A stretch of DNA of 64,000 nt from Planctomycetes bacterium ADurb.Bin069. GTDB taxonomy: Bacteria; Planctomycetota; UBA8108; UBA8890; UBA8898. Positions 26,538-34,716 of this stretch are shown one piece after another. Both the position numbers and the translations under genes were made by a program. The notes under the pieces are model-generated. The model made no database searches. It saw only the letters and a program-made list of their open reading frames with translations, and was not told the DNA's origin. The stretch covers positions 1-64,000 of the forward strand of contig MWEK01000014.1 of the NCBI GenBank assembly GCA_002070955.1, in the 5' to 3' direction. Within the stretch, counting starts at the first letter, position 1; every line of letters starts with the position of its first letter.

Positions 26538-27851
26538 TCACATCAGCTTGTCCTGCCAGAGGGCGGCGAAGCCGAGGAAGGACATGAACCCCGTGACGTC
26601 GGTCAAGGTGGTGAGAAAGATGCCGGAAGACTGGGCGGGGTCGAACCCGAGACGCTTCATGGTCAAGGGAATGAAAGCCCCGGCAAGACCCGCCACCGAC
26701 ATGTTGGCGATCATGGCGGCCCCCAACACGATTCCCAGATATGGATTGCCTTTCCACGCCCACGCCGCCAGCGCGGTCACGATGCCCAGCGAGATGCCGT
26801 TCATGAATCCCACGCAGACCTCGATGAGGACGAATCGCCCGGAGCCCTTGGGCCGCACCTCGCGGGTCACAAGACCGCGGATCATCACGGCGAGCGCTTG
26901 GGTCCCCGTGTTGCCTCCTAGGTTGGCCACGACGGGCAGAAACACCGCCAGCACGACGATGCGGTCGATGACGTCCTGGAACAGCGCCACGACCGAGGCG
27001 GCCAGAAACGTCATCATGAGGTTGATGTAGAGCCAGGGGAGGCGCTTGGAGATCTTGAACCTGATTCGGGATGAGGGGCGTTCCTCGGCGCCCGCGCCGA
27101 AGACGATCTGGAGATCCTCGGTCGCCTCCTCCAGCTCGGTCTGCAGAAGCGATTTGAGGTGCACGATGCCCAGGAGAGTTCCGCGCGCGTCCACGACGGG
27201 CAGGGAAATGTAATGCGTCTTCCGGGCGATGTGCGCCAGCTCCTCGCGGTCGAGGTACGAGGGGGCCGTGGCGATGTCCGTCTTCATGACGGACTGCACG
27301 GCGGCGCCGGGGTCCGCCAGCAGCAGATCGCGCATGTTCAGGACGCCGAGCAGCTTGTTTTCCTCGCCCACCACGTAGGCGTAGGAGGCGGATGACGTCA
27401 GCTTGGGGGCGAGACTCCGCAGGCGCGCGATCACCTCCTGCACCTTGAGGTCTTTGTTGAACGCGAGGAAATCCATCTTCATCAGCCGGCCGGCGCTGTC
27501 CTCGGGATAGGCGAAGCGCTCCAGCAGCTCGCGCCGGCGCTCGGCGGACATCTTTTCGAGCAGCTCCTTGTGAGATTGCGCCGGCAGGGCGCGGACGATA
27601 TCGGCGGCGCAGTCGGTTCCGACCCGTCCGAGGACGTCGCAGGTCGTCTCGGGGTCGAGGAGCTGCAGGAGGGCGGCGGCGGCGGCCGGGTGCATGTACT
27701 CCAGGCAAGCGGCGATCGAGCCGGGAGGAAGGAGCCGAACGACATCCGCCGCTTCCTCGGCCGACATGCTCTCCAGGGAGAGAGCCGCGTGCCGGCTGTC
27801 CACCTCGACGAACTGCCGGAGCATCTCCACGACCGGTTTTTCGACGCTCAT
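26538..27851 (-). CDS. mgtE: Magnesium transporter MgtE
   Basis: A 437-residue protein with the full MgtE layout. An N-terminal superhelical MgtE_N domain spans residues 1 to about 120 (MSAEEAADVVRLLPPG). Two CBS domains follow, with VMKTDIATAPS and HYISLPVVDARG. Five membrane segments come next, including the pore-lining NLGGNTGTQALAVMIRG and the late VAGLAGAFIPLTMKRLG. It takes up Mg2+ under CBS-domain gating. The frame is open further upstream; ATG 27851 with a GGAGAAG site is preferred because it gives the standard N-terminus. It precedes the hydrolase genes on the same strand, possibly by read-through rather than by function. Confidence 0.94.
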   Translation of the reverse strand: MSVEKPVVEMLRQFVEVDSRHAALSLESMSAEEAADVVRLLPPGSIAACLEYMHPAAAAALLQLLDPETTCDVLGRVGTDCAADIVRALPAQSHKELLEKMSAERRRELLERFAYPEDSAGRLMKMDFLAFNKDLKVQEVIARLRSLAPKLTSSASYAYVVGEENKLLGVLNMRDLLLADPGAAVQSVMKTDIATAPSYLDREELAHIARKTHYISLPVVDARGTLLGIVHLKSLLQTELEEATEDLQIVFGAGAEERPSSRIRFKISKRLPWLYINLMMTFLAASVVALFQDVIDRIVVLAVFLPVVANLGGNTGTQALAVMIRGLVTREVRPKGSGRFVLIEVCVGFMNGISLGIVTALAAWAWKGNPYLGIVLGAAMIANMSVAGLAGAFIPLTMKRLGFDPAQSSGIFLTTLTDVTGFMSFLGFAALWQDKLM

Positions 27852-27941
27852 GCTTCTTCTCCGCTCGTTCGCGCCGAAGCGCCGTTCCGCGCGCGTCGGG
27901 TGGCGGCGGCGCCGCCGCCGCGCCGGGAACTCGCGCGGCCA

Positions 27942-27971
27942 AGTATACGCGACGGGCGGAAGCTCCCGCAA
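27942..27971 (-). promoter_or_regulatory. Promoter of mgtE
   Basis: Minus strand: TTGCGG, 18-base spacer, TATACT, about 90 bases before the ATG at 27851. Confidence 0.45.
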
Positions 27972-28052
27972 TCAGCGGAGGGCGCCGCGGCCGCGCCGCG
28001 CCTGCCGGTCTCGGGACCGGCCCCGCCCGATGGCCGGGGCCGTTGCGAGGGG

Positions 28053-29318
28053 CTAGCTTGTTTCCCGGCGGCGCCCGACCCTTTTGCGCGGCGGCGGTTG
28101 CCACCTGGCGCCGCCCCGCGCGCGCAGCCACGCGAACTCGCGCGCCACGCCGGCGGCGACATCGGCCGCGCGCAGCTTTTTGGGAAGGACGCTGAAGGTG
28201 TAAGTTTCGATCTCCAAGTGCGGCGCAACGGCCGAGTACAAAACCCGCATGACACGCTGGTCGAGGAGATCGGCGGTGGAGGACAAGCCCTCGTGCTCTT
28301 CGAAGCCGAGCGGCACGTGAAAGTGAATGCGCCATTCCTCGTCGGGGCGGCGGCCCGTCTCTTTCCAGCGGCGCGTGCGGGCGGCGATGGCGTCGGGCAG
28401 GTCCTTGAAGGCGGCGATGCGTCCCGACGCGGTCTTGACTCTGACCTGGTGCAGGTAGACGGAATCGCAGAACGCGCGGAGGCGCTTGACGCCGGCGGCA
28501 TCGGGGTAGGCGCGCAGGGCGGCGCTCAACTGAACCTTCGGAATGCGGATTCCCGCCCGCGAGAGCTGTTTGAGCGCCAGGCAGGGATGCACGTACTGGA
28601 CGGCCGCGTGCGCCGTGTCGAGGCAGATTCCGATGTGCCTGGCGAGCGCGGCGCGGGCCTTGGCCTTGCCGAAGCGGCGGGTCCCCGCCAGATGCGCCGT
28701 GCCCAGGGCGCGCAACGGCCCTTCGAGGAACGCGATAGCCTCGCCGGCGGTTTCGATGAAGCCGTCTGGCTCGGGCTCCAGCGCGAGCGCGATGTCGGCG
28801 CCGCGGGTCTCGCGGAGGCGGGCGCAGTGCGCGGCGACATCGGCCAGGTTGCGCGCCATCGCGCGAATGTCGGCGTCGGAGGCGATCCAGGCCTTGTAGG
28901 AGCCCGGCACGGTGGAGATGCTGCCCGAACAGCCCTTGGGGACGAGGGCGGCGAGGATATCGACCAGCGCCACCGTGTAGTCGCGCCGCGCCTGCGTGCG
29001 CCAATCGGGGGCGTAGACTTTCTGCTTGATCCTGGCGCCGTGGAACCGCCCGTACGGGAAACCGTTGATCGTGAAAACGTACAGGTTGTGCGCATCCAGG
29101 AAAGCGCGCAGCTCCGCCAAGGCGCGGGGGCGGGCCAGCGCGGCCGCGGCCCGCGCGCTCAGGCGCAGGCCCAAGCCGAACGGCTGGTTCGGGGCGACCA
29201 GATTCCGCACGCGGAGGGCGTCATTCCGGATGGCGGCGAAGTTGTCGCGCCAAGTCTCGCCGGGGTGGATGTTCAGGCAATAGGTGAGGTCGAGGCGGGG
29301 GGCGGATCGAATGATCAT
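28053..29318 (-). CDS. eboE: EboE-like TIM-barrel metabolite-traffic protein
   Basis: A 421-residue xylose-isomerase-like TIM-barrel protein. TYCLNIHPGETWRDNFAAI, PFGLGLRLSA, LYVFTINGFPYGRFHG and GSISTVPGSYKAW match EboE of the ebo cluster as I know it. The ebo genes help deliver secondary-metabolite precursors to the periplasm, for instance the scytonemin monomer in cyanobacteria. The ATG at 29318 overlaps the stop of the upstream eboD-like gene by four bases, so the two are translationally coupled. Metal or sugar-phosphate ligands cannot be assigned. Confidence 0.85.
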   Translation of the reverse strand: MIIRSAPRLDLTYCLNIHPGETWRDNFAAIRNDALRVRNLVAPNQPFGLGLRLSARAAAALARPRALAELRAFLDAHNLYVFTINGFPYGRFHGARIKQKVYAPDWRTQARRDYTVALVDILAALVPKGCSGSISTVPGSYKAWIASDADIRAMARNLADVAAHCARLRETRGADIALALEPEPDGFIETAGEAIAFLEGPLRALGTAHLAGTRRFGKAKARAALARHIGICLDTAHAAVQYVHPCLALKQLSRAGIRIPKVQLSAALRAYPDAAGVKRLRAFCDSVYLHQVRVKTASGRIAAFKDLPDAIAARTRRWKETGRRPDEEWRIHFHVPLGFEEHEGLSSTADLLDQRVMRVLYSAVAPHLEIETYTFSVLPKKLRAADVAAGVAREFAWLRARGGARWQPPPRKRVGRRRETS

Positions 29319-30520
29319 GCGCGCGCGAGCTCCTCAAGTGCGCCGATGCCCTCTTCGTAGAGACGGAGGTCCACCGTGTGCACCTCGACCTTCCGGCCGA
29401 TGCCGTCGGGCAGGGTGATGGTGAGAAGTCCGCCGAGGTGCTCCCGGAGCTGCTCCAGGCCCGCGAACACCGCGGGGCCGCCGTCCGGCTGGCGCACGGC
29501 GAAGAGGGGATGGTAAACGGGCAGCCCGCAGTCCCGGAGGGCCGCGAGGATGCGGTCCAGTTCCAACGGCGTAAGCCGTCCCGTCCGCATGGCGTAGTAA
29601 GAGTCGAGGGCGATGCCGGCGGCGACCGCCTGGCCGTGGCCTTCCGCGCCTCCCGTCATGACCTCGAGCTGGTGCCCGGCCCAGTGTCCGAAATCGAGGG
29701 GCCGCGCGGAGCCGAGTTCGAAGGGGTCGCCGGCGGTTCGGATGTGCTCGAGGTGGATCTCGGCGCAGCGGCGCACCGTCGTTTCCATGGCCGCCTGGTC
29801 GCGGCCGCGCAGGTCGCGGGCGCGCCGCGCCAGGAAGTCGAAGAACTCCGCGTCCTTGATAATCGCCACTTTGAACGCCTCGGCGACGCCGCCGATCCAG
29901 TCGCGGTCGGTCAGGGTGGGAAGCAAGGCGAAGTCGTTGAGCACGGCGAAGGGTGGCGCGAAGGTGCCGGCGAAGTTCTTGCGGCCGTGAATGTCCATGC
30001 CGTTCTTGACGCCGATGCCCGCGTCGCCCTGGGCCAGCGTCGTGCTCGGCAGCCGCACGAATCTGAGGCCGCGGTGGACGAGGGACGCGGCGAAACCGAC
30101 CACGTCGAGCACGGCCCCGCCGCCGACGGCGGCGACGAAGCTCTGGCGGTCGAGGCGCAGCGCGCCGATGGTCGTCATGATGTCCCGGACGACCTCCATC
30201 TCGGACTTGGCGCAGGCGCCGCCTGGGATGATCGCGGGCGGGGCGGCGAGCTGGAAGACGTCGCGAAACTCCTCGGCGCAGGCGGCGATCCGCGCCGCGA
30301 GGCCGGGATGCGCCGCCGCCACGTTGCTGTCCAGATACAGGAGCACGCGGTGGCGGCGCGGCTCCCCGAGTCGGGCGAGGGTGGCGGGAAAGAGCCGGTT
30401 CCCGGGGGCGAAGACATCCCGCGTGAACCACACGGGGTAGTCGAACTCAACCGTGAAGCGCTCGTGCACCACGCCTTCGCGTTCGTGCGGCGCGGACGGT
30501 GGCAGCGCGTCCCGCATCAT
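29315..30520 (-). CDS. eboD: EboD-like protein (3-dehydroquinate synthase family)
   Basis: A 401-residue member of the dehydroquinate synthase superfamily: FVAAVGGGAVLDVVGFAASLVHRGLRFVRLPSTTLAQGD, then GIGVKNGMDIHGRKNFAGTF, GGVAEAFKVAIIKD and a late DFGHWAGHQLE metal-site histidine region. Placed between EboB- and EboE-like genes, it is best read as EboD, a cyclase-like enzyme of the ebo cluster, not as aroB. Tandem ATGs at 30520 and 30517 overlap the upstream stop (four-base overlap from 30520), so coupling is likely. Confidence 0.85.
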   Translation of the reverse strand: MMRDALPPSAPHEREGVVHERFTVEFDYPVWFTRDVFAPGNRLFPATLARLGEPRRHRVLLYLDSNVAAAHPGLAARIAACAEEFRDVFQLAAPPAIIPGGACAKSEMEVVRDIMTTIGALRLDRQSFVAAVGGGAVLDVVGFAASLVHRGLRFVRLPSTTLAQGDAGIGVKNGMDIHGRKNFAGTFAPPFAVLNDFALLPTLTDRDWIGGVAEAFKVAIIKDAEFFDFLARRARDLRGRDQAAMETTVRRCAEIHLEHIRTAGDPFELGSARPLDFGHWAGHQLEVMTGGAEGHGQAVAAGIALDSYYAMRTGRLTPLELDRILAALRDCGLPVYHPLFAVRQPDGGPAVFAGLEQLREHLGGLLTITLPDGIGRKVEVHTVDLRLYEEGIGALEELARA

Positions 30521-31377
30521 GCGGAGTCCCGGGTTCGCGCCGCCCCGGACCAGGCCTGTTCCCGGGGCAGGAGCGGCGCCGGCTTGAACTTCGGGCACTG
30601 GCCGAGGAAGTAGCAGGGGTTGTTGTAGAAGACGGTCTCGATGCGCGCTTCCGGGTGGCCGCGCCGCCGCATCTCGAAGATCGCGTCGTGGAGGGTTCCG
30701 GGGTCGGAGGGCCCCCAGTCGCCCGACGCGTCGACCAGCATGCGGTCGATGCCCCAGATCTCGAGGGCGTCGACGACGCGCCCCGGCGAGTTCTTGGTGA
30801 TGGGGTAGATCGTCATGGCGGCCCAGAAGCCCGCGTCGCGGATCATGCCGAGGGTGTGCTCCTCGGCGTGGTCGAAGCACACGCGTTCGGGGTCGACGCC
30901 GCCGCGGCCCTTCAGGTAGTCGATCATCATGCGCGTGCCGCGGAGTTTGTCCTTGAGGTGCGGCGTGTGGATCCAGATGAGCTCGTTCCGCGCCAGCGCC
31001 AGCTCGACCTGCTCCTGGAAGACCGTCATCTCGTTCTTGGTGTTACGGTTCAGGCCGATCTCGCCGATTCCGAGCACCGTGGGTTTGTCCAGGAACTCGG
31101 GAATGAAGGCGATGACCTCCCGGGCGAGGGCCAGGTCGTCGGCTTCCTTCGGGTTGATGCAGATCCAGGCGTAGTGCTGGATCTGGTACTGGGCCGCCCG
31201 CGTGGGCTCGAACTTGGTGATGTGGGTGAAATAGTCGTGGAAAGCCCGGGCGGAGGTGCGGTCGTAGCCGGCCCAGAAGGCCGGTTCGCAGCAGGCCACG
31301 GTGTGCATGCGGGCCATGCGCTCGTAGTCCTGCGTCGTCCGCGCGATCATGTGGATATGAGGCTCGATTACCTTCAT
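30517..31377 (-). CDS. eboB: EboB-like TatD-family metal hydrolase
   Basis: A 286-residue TIM-barrel hydrolase: VIEPHIHMIART at the start (HxH metal site), LGIGEIGLNRNTKNE, LIWIHTPH, a mid DHAEEHT and a late MLVDASGDWGPSD. This TatD-like type occupies the EboB position in ebo clusters. ATG 31377 begins 10 bases after the small upstream gene. Its role in the metabolite-export function of the cluster is not biochemically known. Confidence 0.82.
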   Translation of the reverse strand: MKVIEPHIHMIARTTQDYERMARMHTVACCEPAFWAGYDRTSARAFHDYFTHITKFEPTRAAQYQIQHYAWICINPKEADDLALAREVIAFIPEFLDKPTVLGIGEIGLNRNTKNEMTVFQEQVELALARNELIWIHTPHLKDKLRGTRMMIDYLKGRGGVDPERVCFDHAEEHTLGMIRDAGFWAAMTIYPITKNSPGRVVDALEIWGIDRMLVDASGDWGPSDPGTLHDAIFEMRRRGHPEARIETVFYNNPCYFLGQCPKFKPAPLLPREQAWSGAARTRDSA

Positions 31378-31387
31378 GGCGTCTCTC

Positions 31388-31648
31388 TCACAAGGGCGGA
31401 TCGGAGAGGGCGGTAAGGATGCGGGCGGCGCGGTCACCGCGCCCGCGCGCGATGATCTCCAGCGCCGCGCGCAGGTTCGCGAGGCGTGGATCGGCCGCGA
31501 CCTGGTCCGCGCCGGCGGCGCGCTCGATGCGGTCCCAGGCGGCGGCGGTCTCAAGCAGCGCCGACCGCATGTCGAGGAAGTGCATGTCGAGAAGCTCCCG
31601 CGCGCTCAGGGGCGACGGGAGGACCGGCGGCGTGTCTCCCTTCGGCAT
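31388..31648 (-). CDS. Small conserved-looking protein at the head of the ebo cluster
   Basis: An 86-residue, soluble, helical protein. The frame can begin earlier, but ATG 31648 with a strong AAGGAG site six bases upstream is preferred. LSARELLDMHFLDMRSALLE and a second helix with LRAALEIIARGRGD are visible. It ends 10 bases before the eboB-like gene and shares its promoter. It is too short for EboA and I do not recognise it with confidence. Confidence 0.65.
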   Translation of the reverse strand: MPKGDTPPVLPSPLSARELLDMHFLDMRSALLETAAAWDRIERAAGADQVAADPRLANLRAALEIIARGRGDRAARILTALSDPPL

Positions 31649-31703
31649 GTCAGGCTCCTTTCGGCGCGCGCGAGCCGCACGGGACGGCCGCGCGTCCGTC
31701 TCC

Positions 31704-31733
31704 ATGATACCGGGAAGCAGCGGGGGATGTCAC
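31704..31733 (-). promoter_or_regulatory. Promoter of the ebo-type operon
   Basis: Minus strand: GTGACA, 18-base spacer, TATCAT, about 55 bases before ATG 31648. Confidence 0.4.
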
Positions 31734-31885
31734 CCTTGACGCCCCCCGCTCTCGAGAAGGGCCGGGGCGTCGCTTTCGCACCTGCGGGCGCACGACCGCT
31801 TTCCGCCGGTTCAGGGAAGGCAGCGGGCGTGTTGCGGATCTGCCCCCGTGCCGTTTTGACGCCGTCGTTCAAAAGCTCCCGGTCC

Positions 31886-31914
31886 TTGACCGGCGGATGG
31901 TTGTCGATTATGGT
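31886..31914 (+). promoter_or_regulatory. Promoter upstream of the glycosyltransferase gene
   Basis: TTGACC, 17-base spacer, TATGGT. The predicted transcript start lies within a few bases of the ATG at 31923. The 31649-32194 stretch otherwise holds only the divergent ebo promoter and a doubtful ORF. Confidence 0.45.
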
Positions 31915-31922
31915 CGCGCCTC

Positions 31923-32198
31923 ATGCGGATGCCGACGAAATTTCTCGCGGGCTGCTTCTCCGGGGAGGCGCGCCGCGCCGGCCGGGGACGGATGATTTCC
32001 CGGGCGAACTGCGCCGCGGTCCCACTTTCATCGCGATTGTCCACCGGCTTGCACACCCTGGCTTTCCGCCTCCTGCGATTTCTTTTCCGGTTCAGGAACC
32101 GCCCGGGCGGAGAGTGTCCGCCGATTTTGCGCGCGGAGCGGTTATGCCTCGGACGCCAAGAAATTGACGCCGCCGCCGGCGCCGGAGCTGCCGGATGA
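31923..32198 (+). CDS. Doubtful small ORF, possibly a leaderless leader gene of the glycosyltransferase
   Basis: A 91-codon frame whose TGA overlaps the ATG of the following glycosyltransferase gene (ATGA). It has no ribosome site, but a promoter lies just upstream, so a leaderless start is conceivable. The product is arginine-rich (RLLRFLFRFRNRPGG) with no known motif. It may equally be an untranslated leader. Confidence 0.25.
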   Translation: MRMPTKFLAGCFSGEARRAGRGRMISRANCAAVPLSSRLSTGLHTLAFRLLRFLFRFRNRPGGECPPILRAERLCLGRQEIDAAAGAGAAG

Positions 32199-33340
32199 GC
32201 CGTCTTTTGATGGTCAGTCCTGAATATCCCTACCCGCAACGATGCGGTTTTACCGTGCGGGTGGGAGACTTGTGCCGGCACTTGGCCGAGCGGGCGGAGT
32301 TGGACTTGTTCCTCTGTCGGTGGTTGGCTGACACGGAGAATCTGCCCGGGCGGCAGATCTTCAAGCAGGTGTCGGCCGCGGAGCGTAGGGAGGAAACCAC
32401 CGAGTTGTCCCTGGCGCGGCGGGTGGTCCGGAGGCTGTTCCCGCCGCATTTCGACGACGCCGTCTACCTGCCGGATGCGGTCGTCGCGCAACTTGCCGGA
32501 CTTCTCGCCCGCAAGCGGTATCGCGCCTGCATCCTTCAAGCTCCGTTCCTGGCCCGCGCCATGCCCGTCATTCCCGACGGTACGCTCAAGATCGTCGATG
32601 CCATTGACCTCTGGCACCAGAAGTATCTCGGATTCAAGGCGCTCGGCTGCGGCCGGTTGCTGGCTCATTTCCGGGATGCCGAACGCGAGTTGGCTTTTTA
32701 TCGCTCCGCCGACCGCGTCCTGGCCATTTCCCGGTACGACCACGAACACCTCCTGGCGAACGAGGTGAATTCCCTTTACACCCCGGTCGCCTTCGCCCCC
32801 GACCCGCTGCCCGCGCGCAATCCCCCGGGCCGGGATCTGTTGATCGCCTCGGGAAGCGGCCCGTTCAACATGGACGCCGTCCGCTTCCTCGTCCGGGATG
32901 TTCTGCCCTTGGTTCGGCGGGAAATCCCCGACGTCCGCCTGAAGATCGCCAATCCCGCTCCTGAAATCGTCCGGGACTACGCCGGGCACCGCCAGGTGGT
33001 TTTCCTTCCCTTCCGCGACCATCCCCGTGACCTCTACGCGGAGGTCGACCTGGCCGTCGCGCCCTTGCGCCACACCAGCGGCCTTAAGATCAAAGTCCTC
33101 GAGGCCTTCGCCTATGGCAAGCCGATTCTGCTCACGCCCGCCGCCGCGCAAGGGATCCCTTGCGGCGCTTATGCCCAGCGGGAGGTGTCCGCCGAGCCGG
33201 ACAAGTACGCCGGCCAGATCGTTCTCGCCCTGCGCGATCCCGGCTATCGGCATGCCCTGATTGAAAGCGGGCTGGCCCTCCTTCGGCGGGAATACGGTTC
33301 TGAACATGCCTACGGTCCGCTGACCGAAGTGCTTGCCTGA
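32195..33340 (+). CDS. Glycosyltransferase, GT4-like (GT-B fold)
   Basis: A 381-residue protein with the family-1/GT4 layout. The N-terminal domain begins LLMVSPEYPYPQRCGFTVRVGDL. The C-terminal domain has VFLPFRDHPRDLYAEVDLAVAPLRHTSG and the nucleotide-sugar-binding KIKVLEAFAYGKPILLTP, whose glutamate contacts the donor sugar. It resembles transferases with the GLKIKVLEAMA motif in exopolysaccharide assembly. No partner genes are adjacent. A hairpin at 33429-33463 probably ends its transcript. Confidence 0.85.
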   Translation: MSRLLMVSPEYPYPQRCGFTVRVGDLCRHLAERAELDLFLCRWLADTENLPGRQIFKQVSAAERREETTELSLARRVVRRLFPPHFDDAVYLPDAVVAQLAGLLARKRYRACILQAPFLARAMPVIPDGTLKIVDAIDLWHQKYLGFKALGCGRLLAHFRDAERELAFYRSADRVLAISRYDHEHLLANEVNSLYTPVAFAPDPLPARNPPGRDLLIASGSGPFNMDAVRFLVRDVLPLVRREIPDVRLKIANPAPEIVRDYAGHRQVVFLPFRDHPRDLYAEVDLAVAPLRHTSGLKIKVLEAFAYGKPILLTPAAAQGIPCGAYAQREVSAEPDKYAGQIVLALRDPGYRHALIESGLALLRREYGSEHAYGPLTEVLA

Positions 33341-33428
33341 CGGCGGCCGGAGCGGCTGACGGAAGGGCGCGGTCTTCCCCGGGACACGCGTGGACACGGC
33401 GGTGATCGGACGGGCGGAGAAGATCAAT

Positions 33429-33463
33429 GCCGGCGGCGCGGTCGACGACCGCGCCGAGCCGGC
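33429..33463 (+). terminator. Hairpin terminator after the glycosyltransferase gene
   Basis: GCCGGC and GGCGCGGT arms pair with ACCGCGCC and GCCGGC around the loop CGACG, with a two-base bulge. No U-tract. Confidence 0.45.
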
Positions 33464-33501
33464 GCCCGGTGGCACGGTCACGGATCGGTGTGTCGGATGT
33501 C

Positions 33502-33531
33502 TTGACCGCGTGTGCCCGTCCTTGGTACAAT
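33502..33531 (+). promoter_or_regulatory. Promoter of DUF1566 cassette 1
   Basis: TTGACC, 18-base spacer, TACAAT. Nearly the same promoter, with the same spacing, occurs in all four cassettes, followed by a conserved leader GGCGTGGTCATTAGGT and the ribosome site. Confidence 0.75.
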
Positions 33532-33570
33532 GAAGGCGTGGTCATTAGGTTCCTGTAAGGATGTGTTGCC

Positions 33571-34317
33571 ATGAGACCCATCGTCCTTGTTGCTGTTGCT
33601 GCTGTTGGTGTTTTGGTCGGCGTCGCTGTTACACTATCCATTCCGCATGGGGCGTCGCAGGTCGTGTACGCGGGTACGCCGTCGGGGAACGGAGACGTGA
33701 ACGGCGACGGCAGGATTGACGTCGCGGATGCGATTTACCTGCTCGGCTACCTGTTTGCGAACGGGCCGAAGCCGGGGGCGATCGCGTGCGACTCGTGCTG
33801 TTTGACTCTATTTGTCAGGAGTCTTCCGGCGACGGGTCAAACGAAGTGCTACGGGGCCGACAGTAAGGGTACGTGGGGAGAGATTCCGTGCGGCAGCGCG
33901 GCTTATCCTGGTCAGGACGGTTACTACCAGGCGGGCTGCGGCGGTGACAATCGGTTCACCGACAACGGTGACGGGACGGTGACGGACAACTGCACGGGGC
34001 TCATGTGGCAGAAGGAGACGCCGTCCCGCTTGTTCACGTGGCAGGGGGCGCTCTGGTACTGCAACGATCTGGACCTCGCGGGGCACAGTGACTGGCGCCT
34101 GCCGAACGTGAGGGAGCTTCAGAGCATCGTGGATTACGGGCGGAAGGATCCAAGCATCGATCCTGTATTCAGCGCGGTGAGGGGGCCTTACTGGTCGTCG
34201 TCTACCTACGTCGTCAATCCGACGAACGCGTGGACCGTCAGCTTCTCCTACGGCTGGGTGGACGACGCCGGTAAGATGGATGCCGACTTTGTGCGCGCCG
34301 TCCGTCGTGGCTCATGA
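33571..34317 (+). CDS. Secreted dockerin-like/DUF1566 (Lcl) protein, cassette 1
   Basis: A 248-residue exported protein. Residues 1-34 are a signal peptide. Residues 41-66 (GDVNGDGRIDVADAIYLLGY) are a single dockerin-type calcium loop plus helix. The rest is a DUF1566/Lcl C-terminal domain of C-type-lectin-like fold: LPATGQTKCYG, RFTDNGDGTVTDNCTGLMW, HSDWRLPNVREL, PYWSSSTY and the ending VRAVRRGS. The scaffold is nearly identical to the other three family members, while the codons between YWSS and VRAVR differ strongly. The N-terminal coding sequence is T-rich (repeated GTT GCT) compared with its GC-rich neighbours, which suggests transfer. A ligand-binding surface protein is the likely role. 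Confidence 0.88.
   Translation: MRPIVLVAVAAVGVLVGVAVTLSIPHGASQVVYAGTPSGNGDVNGDGRIDVADAIYLLGYLFANGPKPGAIACDSCCLTLFVRSLPATGQTKCYGADSKGTWGEIPCGSAAYPGQDGYYQAGCGGDNRFTDNGDGTVTDNCTGLMWQKETPSRLFTWQGALWYCNDLDLAGHSDWRLPNVRELQSIVDYGRKDPSIDPVFSAVRGPYWSSSTYVVNPTNAWTVSFSYGWVDDAGKMDADFVRAVRRGS
34180..34290 (+). other. Hypervariable segment of cassette 1 (candidate DGR variable region)
   Basis: A 37-codon stretch between conserved flanks. Against cassette 2 it aligns without gaps. Over the last 46 codons I count 32 differences at codon positions 1 and 2 and only 4 at position 3. Confidence 0.6.
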
Positions 34318-34447
34318 TCATTCGTTGATTTGAGTGATTTGATTGTTTTCGTTCCGGCCGCGCTTAGCGCGGCCGGACGATTATGAAAACGGCGGCTTGG
34401 GAAGAGGAGGGCGGTCGCCGTCAACGAGGGCGCGTTGGGCGGGAAAA
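34318..34447 (+). repeat. 3' flanking repeat of cassette 1 with GC-rich hairpin
   Basis: A 130-base flank shared with cassettes 2 (35443-35572) and 3 (53873-54002). It contains an 11-bp perfect stem at 34353-34377 (TCCGGCCGCGC, loop TTA). The rest of the gap to 34716 holds only the promoter of cassette 2; I see no gene. Confidence 0.75.
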
Positions 34448-34647
34448 AGGAGGGGTGGGGGTCAGACGGGGGCGCGGTCTGTGCGTGGCGCTCGGCTGCT
34501 CTTTCCTTATCCTGCCGGCTGGCCGACGGCGCGCGGCGCGGGAGATGCGGCCGCCCCGCGTCGCGCCCTTGGCGAGGGGACCATGGCGTTGGGGGACTTG
34601 AAGACCTAGCGGCGGTGGAGCGGAAGAATGACGGGCCCGCCACCTTC

Positions 34648-34677
34648 TTGACCGCGCGTGCCTGTCCTTGGCATAAT
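34648..34677 (+). promoter_or_regulatory. Promoter of DUF1566 cassette 2
   Basis: TTGACC, 18-base spacer, CATAAT; homologous to the cassette 1 promoter. A GAGGAGG ribosome site follows before ATG 34717. Confidence 0.75.
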
Positions 34678-34716
34678 GAAGGCGTGGTCATTAGGTTTCT
34701 GTGAGGAGGTGTTGCC

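Noticed and set aside
29315-30520. Shikimate-pathway 3-dehydroquinate synthase (aroB)
   Set aside because: The superfamily fits, but the gene is coupled to EboB- and EboE-like genes, so an EboD role is likelier.
34318-34716. A DGR template repeat or reverse transcriptase between the cassettes
   Set aside because: I looked through all gaps around the cassettes for a second copy of the variable-region flanks (GTGCGCGCCGTCCG) and for reverse transcriptase motifs. Only the cassette copies themselves were found.
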